From the NCBI GenBank assembly GCA_031265355.1, contig JAISCT010000038.1:1-37192 (forward strand): a stretch of 37,192 bases of DNA. Direction: 5' to 3'. The DNA comes from Oscillospiraceae bacterium. GTDB taxonomy: Bacteria > Bacillota > Clostridia > Oscillospirales > UBA929. Position numbers and translations under genes: made by a program. Of this stretch, positions 32,410-37,192 are shown in pieces (the first letter of the stretch is position 1; each line of letters starts with the position of its first letter). The notes under the pieces were generated by a model. The model did no database searches. It worked only from the letters and a program-made list of their open reading frames with translations, and had not been told where the DNA came from.

Positions 32410-33724
32410 GGTCACGGTGGTTGGCGCGGGGCTGGCCGGGTGTGAGGCTGCCTGGCAGTTGGCAATCCGCGGTGTCTCGGTGCGGCTGTGGGACATGAAG
32501 CCGGGGCGGTACACGCCGGCGCATCGGAGTCCGCTGCTGGCCGAGCTTGTCTGTTCCAATTCGCTACGCGGGGACCGGCTGGAAAACGCGGCGGGGCTCT
32601 TGAAGGCCGAGCTGCGCAGGCTGGGGTCGCTGATCCTTGCCTGTGCCGACGAGGCCCGCGTGCCGGCCGGCGGGGCGCTGGCGGTCGATCGGGAGGACTT
32701 TGCCCGTCGGGTGACGGCGCGCGTCGAGGCCCACCCGCGTATTGTGAGGTGGGAGGGCGAGGTGGAGACGGTCCCGGAGGGCGATTGCATCGTGGCCACC
32801 GGCCCTCTGACGGCCGGGGCGCTGGCGGCGGACATCCGCCGTCTGCTCGGCGGCGGCTGCACGCTGTATTTCTTCGACGCCGCGGCGCCGCTCGTCTCGT
32901 TTGAGAGCCTCGACATGGACCGCGCCTGGTTCGGCTCGCGTTACGGGCGTGGGGATGACTACATCAACTGCCCGCTGGACAAGGTAGAGTACCTGGCTTT
33001 CCGCGAGGCGCTGGCGTCGGCCGAGGAGGCCGGCGTGCACGGATTTGAGGACGCGCGCGTCTTCGAGGGGTGTATGCCGGTGGAGGTCATGGCCCGTCGG
33101 GGGGAGGACACGCTGCGTTACGGTCCGCTGAAACCCGTGGGGCTGCGCAGCCCGGACGGACGCGCTCATTACGCCGTGCTCCAGCTCCGCCGGGACAATG
33201 CGGCCGGTACGGTATACAATTTGGTCGGCTGTCAGACTCATCTGACGTTTGGGGAACAAAAACGTGTGTTTGCGCTGATCCCGGCGCTGCGCAGGGCGGA
33301 ATTTTTGCGTTACGGCGTCATGCACCGCAATACCTATCTCGACGCGCCCCGCCTGCTCACGGAGCAGTACGCGTTGCGCCGCGCGCCGCACATCGTCTTT
33401 GCCGGGCAGATGACCGGCGTGGAGGGTTATGTGGAGTCCTGTGCCTCCGGGCTGACGGCTGGGATCGGTATGGCCCGGCGGCTGTACGGCTCGGCGCCCC
33501 TGCGCTGGCCGGAGACCACCGCGGTGGGCGCGCTGGCTCGCTACATTGCGAACCCGGCGGTCACGGAGTTCCAGCCAATGAACATCAATTTCGGACTTCT
33601 GCCCCCGCTGGACAGGCCGGTGCGCGCCAAGGCGGAGCGGTACGCGGCCCTCTCCGCCCGTGCGCTGGCGGAGACGGAGGCGCTTTGCCCCGAGATATGG
33701 GAACATTTAGAAAATAAAACCTGA
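32396..33724 (+). CDS. trmFO: tRNA m5U54 methyltransferase (folate/FAD-dependent) TrmFO
   Basis: The enzyme makes 5-methyluridine at tRNA position 54 using methylenetetrahydrofolate and FAD. The 442 residues begin with the FAD motif VVGAGLAGCEAAW. C53 in CSNSLRGD and the cysteine in FEGCMPVE are the two catalytic residues known from this family. FAGQMTGVEGYVESCASG closes the FAD domain. ATG overlaps topA by 14 bases, with GGGGACAG as a modest RBS. The topA-trmFO order is typical of Firmicutes. Confidence 0.97.
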   Translation: MAPPEVTVVGAGLAGCEAAWQLAIRGVSVRLWDMKPGRYTPAHRSPLLAELVCSNSLRGDRLENAAGLLKAELRRLGSLILACADEARVPAGGALAVDREDFARRVTARVEAHPRIVRWEGEVETVPEGDCIVATGPLTAGALAADIRRLLGGGCTLYFFDAAAPLVSFESLDMDRAWFGSRYGRGDDYINCPLDKVEYLAFREALASAEEAGVHGFEDARVFEGCMPVEVMARRGEDTLRYGPLKPVGLRSPDGRAHYAVLQLRRDNAAGTVYNLVGCQTHLTFGEQKRVFALIPALRRAEFLRYGVMHRNTYLDAPRLLTEQYALRRAPHIVFAGQMTGVEGYVESCASGLTAGIGMARRLYGSAPLRWPETTAVGALARYIANPAVTEFQPMNINFGLLPPLDRPVRAKAERYAALSARALAETEALCPEIWEHLENKT

Positions 33725-33754
33725 GCGTATTGTGAGGAAGAGAAGAGGAAGCAC

Positions 33755-34777
33755 ATGAAGGTCATACTGGACGTCATGGGCGGCGACAACGCCCCTACGG
33801 CCCTGGTGCGAGGGGCGTTGCTGGCCCGGGAGGAGCAGCAGACGGACATCGTCATGGTGGGCCTTGGCGAGGAGATTTTGCGGATCGTGCGGGACGAGGG
33901 ACTGCCGGCTCTGCCGAAGGGGCTTGAGATTGCCCATGCCTCCCAGGTGATCGGGATGCAGGAGAATCCGGCCGCCGCCGTTCGGGAAAAGAGCGATTCG
34001 TCCGTGGTCGTCGGCCTCACGATGCTGGCCGCAGGGCAGGGCGACGCTTTTGTGTCGGCCGGCAGCACGGGCGCGCTGCTCACCGCGGCCACACTGATCG
34101 TCAAACGGATCCGTGGGATCCGCCGGGCGGCGCTGGCGCCCGTGTTGCCCACGGCGAAGGGCGGTGCGCTGCTGATCGACTGCGGTGCGAACATTGAGTG
34201 CACGCCGGAGTACCTGCTCCAATTCGCGCTGATGGGCTCGTGCTATGTGCAGCGGACCATGGGGGTGGAGGCGCCCCGGGTCGGGCTTCTCAACATCGGC
34301 GCCGAGGCGACGAAAGGCGACGAGATGCACCGGGCGGCGTACGCGCTGCTGCGTCGGGCCGGTGACGAGGGACGGATCCATTTTGTCGGCAATGTGGAGG
34401 CGCGCGACATCGCCTTCGGCGCGGCGGACGTCGTCGTATCGGACGGATTTTCCGGGAACATCCTGCTCAAGACGATGGAGGGCGTCGGGCTCTTTTTCGT
34501 CGATCGGATGAAGGCGATGTTCAAGGCGCGCGCGCGGACGAAACTGGCCGCGCTGCTGGTGAAGGACGGGCTCGGGGCATTCAGGCGGATGATCGACTAC
34601 ACGGAGTACGGCGGCGCGCCCTTTGTGGGCGTGACGGCGCCGGTCGTCAAAGCCCACGGTTCCTCCGACGCGCGCGCCGTTGCCTCGGCGATCCGTCAGG
34701 CAGCCGCCTTCGCGTCTTCGGGCGTCATTGAGGCCATTGTGGAACACATCGAACAACTGAAGGTGACGGACGCGTGA
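33755..34777 (+). CDS. plsX: Phosphate acyltransferase PlsX
   Basis: PlsX turns acyl-ACP into acyl-phosphate for the PlsY step of phospholipid synthesis. The 340-residue protein shows the family start VILDVMGGDNAP, the GSTGALL segment, LIDCGAN, VGLLNIGAEATKGDE and SDGFSGNILLKTMEG. ATG follows AGAGGAAG. It is 30 bases after trmFO and overlaps rnc by four bases (GTGA). In many Firmicutes acpP lies between plsX and rnc; here it does not. Confidence 0.97.
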   Translation: MKVILDVMGGDNAPTALVRGALLAREEQQTDIVMVGLGEEILRIVRDEGLPALPKGLEIAHASQVIGMQENPAAAVREKSDSSVVVGLTMLAAGQGDAFVSAGSTGALLTAATLIVKRIRGIRRAALAPVLPTAKGGALLIDCGANIECTPEYLLQFALMGSCYVQRTMGVEAPRVGLLNIGAEATKGDEMHRAAYALLRRAGDEGRIHFVGNVEARDIAFGAADVVVSDGFSGNILLKTMEGVGLFFVDRMKAMFKARARTKLAALLVKDGLGAFRRMIDYTEYGGAPFVGVTAPVVKAHGSSDARAVASAIRQAAAFASSGVIEAIVEHIEQLKVTDA

Positions 34778-35442
34778 CAAAGCTGGAAAAGACGATAGGA
34801 TATACGTTTCAAAACAGCCTGCTGTGCCGGACCGCGATGACGCACAGCTCTTACTTCAACGAAAATCGCGCCGTCTGCAAGGCGTCCAACGAACGGTTGG
34901 AGTTTTTGGGCGACTCGGTGTTGGGATTTTTGGCGGCGGAGTATCTGTACGAGGCCTATCCCGGCAAATCGGAGGGGGAGCTGACGAAGCTCAGGGCGGC
35001 GCTCGTGTGCGAAGTCCGGCTGGCCGACGCGGCGTCGGCCATAGGGCTGAGCGAGGCACTCCTGCTGGGTCGGGGCGAGGAGGCCACGGGTGGTCGCCGC
35101 CGGCCCTCTCTGACGGCCGACGCGGTGGAGGCGTTGCTTGCCGCCATCTTCTTGGACGGCGGCATGGAGCCGGCGCGCCGGTTTGTGCACCGCTTTGTGC
35201 TGACAAATATCCCGGAGCACTCCTCCGACTACAAGACCGCCCTGCAGGAGGTTCTCCAGCGAGACCCGCCCCGGAGCTACGCCTATCACCTGGTGGAGAG
35301 CGCCGGTCCGGACCACGCCAAGCGTTTCACGGTCGAGGTGTGTCTGGAGGGCAGCCCCATCGGCCGCGGCGCCGGCGGCAGTAAAAAGGAGGCTGAGCAG
35401 GCTGCCGCCCGGGCGGCTTTGTGCGCATTGCGCGAAGACTGA
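34774..35442 (+). CDS. rnc: Ribonuclease III
   Basis: This double-strand-specific endoribonuclease matures rRNA and processes mRNA. In 222 residues the catalytic domain carries the signature ERLEFLGDS (40-48) and the second acidic site in TADAVEALLAAI. A C-terminal double-stranded RNA-binding domain (about 150-220) ends in GSKKEAEQAAARAAL. Start is GTG, sharing GTGA with the plsX stop. It is the last gene of the dprA-to-rnc run; a terminator follows. Confidence 0.97.
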   Translation: MTKLEKTIGYTFQNSLLCRTAMTHSSYFNENRAVCKASNERLEFLGDSVLGFLAAEYLYEAYPGKSEGELTKLRAALVCEVRLADAASAIGLSEALLLGRGEEATGGRRRPSLTADAVEALLAAIFLDGGMEPARRFVHRFVLTNIPEHSSDYKTALQEVLQRDPPRSYAYHLVESAGPDHAKRFTVEVCLEGSPIGRGAGGSKKEAEQAAARAALCALRED

Positions 35443-35560
35443 CAAATACAGGGAGACAAGAAACCACAGATATTGGAAAACTACAACTGGATTTCGGACA
35501 TTTGGCCGGCCGCGCAAAAATTTTTTTGACGGTGTTCTCTTCCAGCTTGTTAGTTTGTTG

Positions 35561-35592
35561 GCAAAAACGGCGCAGATATGCGCCGTTTTTGC
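35561..35592 (+). terminator. Intrinsic terminator of the dprA-rnc run
   Basis: GCAAAAACGGCGCA (35561-35574) pairs perfectly with 35579-35592 around GATA. The GC-rich part CGGCGCA/TGCGCCG is followed by TTTTT on the plus strand and, through the A-tract, by TTTTT on the minus strand, so it can act both ways. It lies about 120 bases after the rnc stop. Confidence 0.8.
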
Positions 35593-35635
35593 GCAAAAAA
35601 GGGGTGATAAGCGGAAGACGAGTAAAAACGCACAA

Positions 35636-35665
35636 TTGACATTTGATTGGCTTTTAAGATATAAT
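35636..35665 (+). promoter_or_regulatory. Consensus sigma-A promoter of the Tad-like genes
   Basis: TTGACA (35636-35641) and TATAAT (35660-35665) are both perfect, with an 18-base spacer. Transcription would start near 35672, leaving a leader of about 200 bases before the first gene. That leader has small hairpins (for example GGGCG-TGT-CGCCC at 35843-35855, just before the RBS) but no riboswitch class was recognised. Confidence 0.85.
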
Positions 35666-35872
35666 TTGTTCGCCTTATTGGGAAATAACAGAGAAAAAGA
35701 TAGGGAATTTGGAGAATCTGTCGCGGGGACGCCCATGGGATCGTGCGGCTTTGCCGTACCGGTCCGGCAGGTGGCGTTTGTCTGTGGTGGAGTGGTGTGG
35801 CAAAGCTGTCTTCGCTGCGTGTCGTCAGGCGCATGGGAGCGCGGGCGTGTCGCCCGAGAGGGGGGTTTGCGG

Positions 35873-36562
35873 GTGTACAAAAGGCTGATTTGGGAGGAAA
35901 ACGGGGCCGCGTCCATTGTGGAGTACAGCATTGTGCTGCCGCTCTGTCTCGTCGTGTTGCTGTTCATCTTCTTTGTGGGGTATGTGCTAAACCAGCGCGC
36001 GCTGCTGGATTCCGCCGCCCACCGGGGCGTCCTGCTCGCGCAGCAGTTTTACGCCGACCCCAACTACGACGTCATTGTAGATCTCGGCTTGGCGGCGGGC
36101 GACAGCGACTATGCGGGACACAAGGAGCGGCATGAGTTTAAGGATATCGGTTTTGAAAATGATCCCTACCGGTTCTTGAGCAAGAGCTACCACGAAGATT
36201 TGATTCAGACCCGCATGGAAGAGAAGATCGAGCACGTTGTCAGCCGAAACCAGCTCTTTCTCCTCGACGATCGCCTGACGGACATCGACGTCGACATCCC
36301 GGGCATGGAGGGCTTTCTCAACAAGTCGGCGGAGGTTGAGATCACGCAGGACTTCTATCTGCCGCTCCTGCTCGGTCACGTCAAGTTGGAGCCGGTCTAC
36401 ACAATGACGGCGAAGTCGCGCGTCACTGTCACAACGCCGGCCGAATTTGTCCGGAACACGGACTTTGTGGTCGATATCATCGAGGATGTCACCGGAACGG
36501 ATGTGACGGAAAAGCTCGTCACTTTTTTTACCAAGATCACGGATTTCTTCAAGAGCGGCTGA
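35873..36562 (+). CDS. TadE-like pilus assembly / pseudopilin protein
   Basis: A 229-residue membrane-anchored protein. The start is GTG at 35873, about nine bases after GAGAGGGGGG; the frame is open far upstream, through the promoter, so earlier starts are excluded. The N-terminal ENGAASIVEYSIVLPL is the TadE pattern: Gly, a conserved Glu (E17), then a hydrophobic helix (about 18-39). About 190 extracellular residues follow, mostly polar, with no cysteine. TadE/TadF-like proteins are minor pilins of Flp (Tad) pili. The next gene on the same strand has a similar N-terminal helix, so this is probably the beginning or a part of a Tad cluster that continues to the right. Confidence 0.8.
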   Translation: MYKRLIWEENGAASIVEYSIVLPLCLVVLLFIFFVGYVLNQRALLDSAAHRGVLLAQQFYADPNYDVIVDLGLAAGDSDYAGHKERHEFKDIGFENDPYRFLSKSYHEDLIQTRMEEKIEHVVSRNQLFLLDDRLTDIDVDIPGMEGFLNKSAEVEITQDFYLPLLLGHVKLEPVYTMTAKSRVTVTTPAEFVRNTDFVVDIIEDVTGTDVTEKLVTFFTKITDFFKSG

Positions 36563-36647
36563 GACGGCGTGTCTTTTCGTGCCGTGTGTATGAGACGCCG
36601 CGCGGGAGTGGGTTGCCCGTTGGGGGCGAACGATGGGAGGGTTCGGG

Positions 36648-37192
36648 ATGAGATTTTTAGAAAAGAACCGAGGTTCCATCTCCGTGTTGCTGTCCATCAT
36701 TTTGCTGCCCACAATGACGTTTGTGGGGTTGATGGTGGATTCCGCCAGGCTCGATCTGTCGCGGGCGTTGGTGGAGAGTTCCGGCGCGCTCACAACCAAC
36801 GCGGGGCTGGCCAATTACGACACGGTGCTGAAGGACGTTTACGGTCTGTTTGCGATGTCTCAGAACGACGCCGATCCGGACGCCGCCCTGCAGGAGAATC
36901 TGGAGCGATATTTTAAAAACACGCTGCAAGCGCACGGTTTGCTTGAGAGCGACGATTTGGATCTGCAGAGCGAACTGCTGGGGGAGCTTCAGGATATATT
37001 TGTAAAATCCGGCACCCAGTCGCGCGACAGCCTATTGGATGTGGGGTACGATTCATTTGAGGCCAAGTATGTCGACGACAGCAGTTTGGCCAATCCCAGG
37101 ATTTTAAAGAGCCAGATTGTGGAATTCATGAAATACCGCGGCCCGGCCAGCATAGGGCTGAGCATCTTGGACTCGCTGTCCATATTCAAGAA
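36648..37192 (+). CDS. TadG/DUF5702-like membrane-anchored protein, N-terminal part
   Basis: ATG at 36648, seven bases after GGGAGG, opens a frame that runs off the right edge; 181 codons are visible. The N-terminus is NRGSISVLLSIILLPTMTFVGLMVDSARL: Gly-Ser, a hydrophobic helix, then a DSAR segment, as in TadG-like proteins and the DUF5702 group found in Clostridia Tad clusters. The following region is acidic and helical (DLQSELLGELQDIFVK), probably exposed outside the cell. It lies 85 bases after the TadE-like gene and shares its promoter. Function in pilus or surface structure assembly is inferred. Confidence 0.75.
   Translation, partial: MRFLEKNRGSISVLLSIILLPTMTFVGLMVDSARLDLSRALVESSGALTTNAGLANYDTVLKDVYGLFAMSQNDADPDAALQENLERYFKNTLQAHGLLESDDLDLQSELLGELQDIFVKSGTQSRDSLLDVGYDSFEAKYVDDSSLANPRILKSQIVEFMKYRGPASIGLSILDSLSIFK

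Noticed and set aside
30817..32916. Long minus-strand frame opposite topA and trmFO
   Set aside because: Arg/Ser-rich shadow of two certain genes; no domain.
35666..35872. Cyclic-di-GMP or other riboswitch in the Tad leader
   Set aside because: The GGACGC and GCTTTGCC pieces recall GEMM parts, but the order and conserved core do not fit; no class could be supported.

Overview
The window looks like a chromosomal segment of a GC-rich Clostridia-type Firmicute. Pointers are the gene sets rny, hprK, rpsF-ssb-rpsR, ftsE-ftsX with an M23 hydrolase, greA-lysS, and dprA-topA-trmFO-plsX-rnc. Strong ribosome binding sites (GGAGG type), frequent GTG and TTG starts and consensus sigma-A promoters fit this. 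The species cannot be named from the sequence. No rRNA, tRNA, CRISPR array, insertion sequence or phage gene was seen.

Layout. 1-2560 (minus): the N-terminal part of a secreted protein cut by the left edge, then a secreted two-domain cell-wall enzyme (M23 peptidase plus NodB deacetylase). 3041-7413 (plus): RNase Y, a DusB-type tRNA dihydrouridine synthase, and an ECF sigma factor overlapping its zinc-finger anti-sigma factor. 7576-12868 (minus): a tightly packed five-gene unit made of a VanY-like lipoprotein D,D-carboxypeptidase, a VanR-like response regulator, a six-helix VanS-like sensor kinase, an ABC ATPase and a large ABC-exporter membrane protein. 12960-15871 (minus): a membrane diguanylate cyclase, a PHP phosphoesterase and HPr kinase. 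16108-17895 (plus): rpsF-ssb-rpsR and a dCMP-deaminase-like gene, convergent with an SDR epimerase (minus, 17933-18949). 19366-24754 (plus): a PucR/CdaR-type regulator, ftsE, ftsX, a coiled-coil M23 hydrolase and an S41 protease. 24876-35442 (plus): an unrecognised protein, greA, lysS, a SpoU methyltransferase, dprA, topA, trmFO, plsX and rnc. 35873-37192 (plus): the start of a Tad-type pilus/secretion cluster (TadE-like gene, then a TadG/DUF5702-like gene cut by the right edge).

How the parts relate. Cell-envelope remodelling recurs: M23-NodB fusion, VanY-like carboxypeptidase with its own two-component system and ABC pair, FtsEX with its likely M23 partner, S41 protease, and an ECF/anti-sigma pair. 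The best candidate for a little-described system is the VanY-VanR-VanS-ABC unit at 7576-12868. It has the sensor and D-Ala-trimming parts of a glycopeptide-resistance locus, no D-Ala-D-Lac or D-Ala-D-Ser ligase, and an ABC exporter pair as its output end. The other notable theme is a set of long, perfect, GC-rich inverted repeats at gene ends that lack a U-tract.
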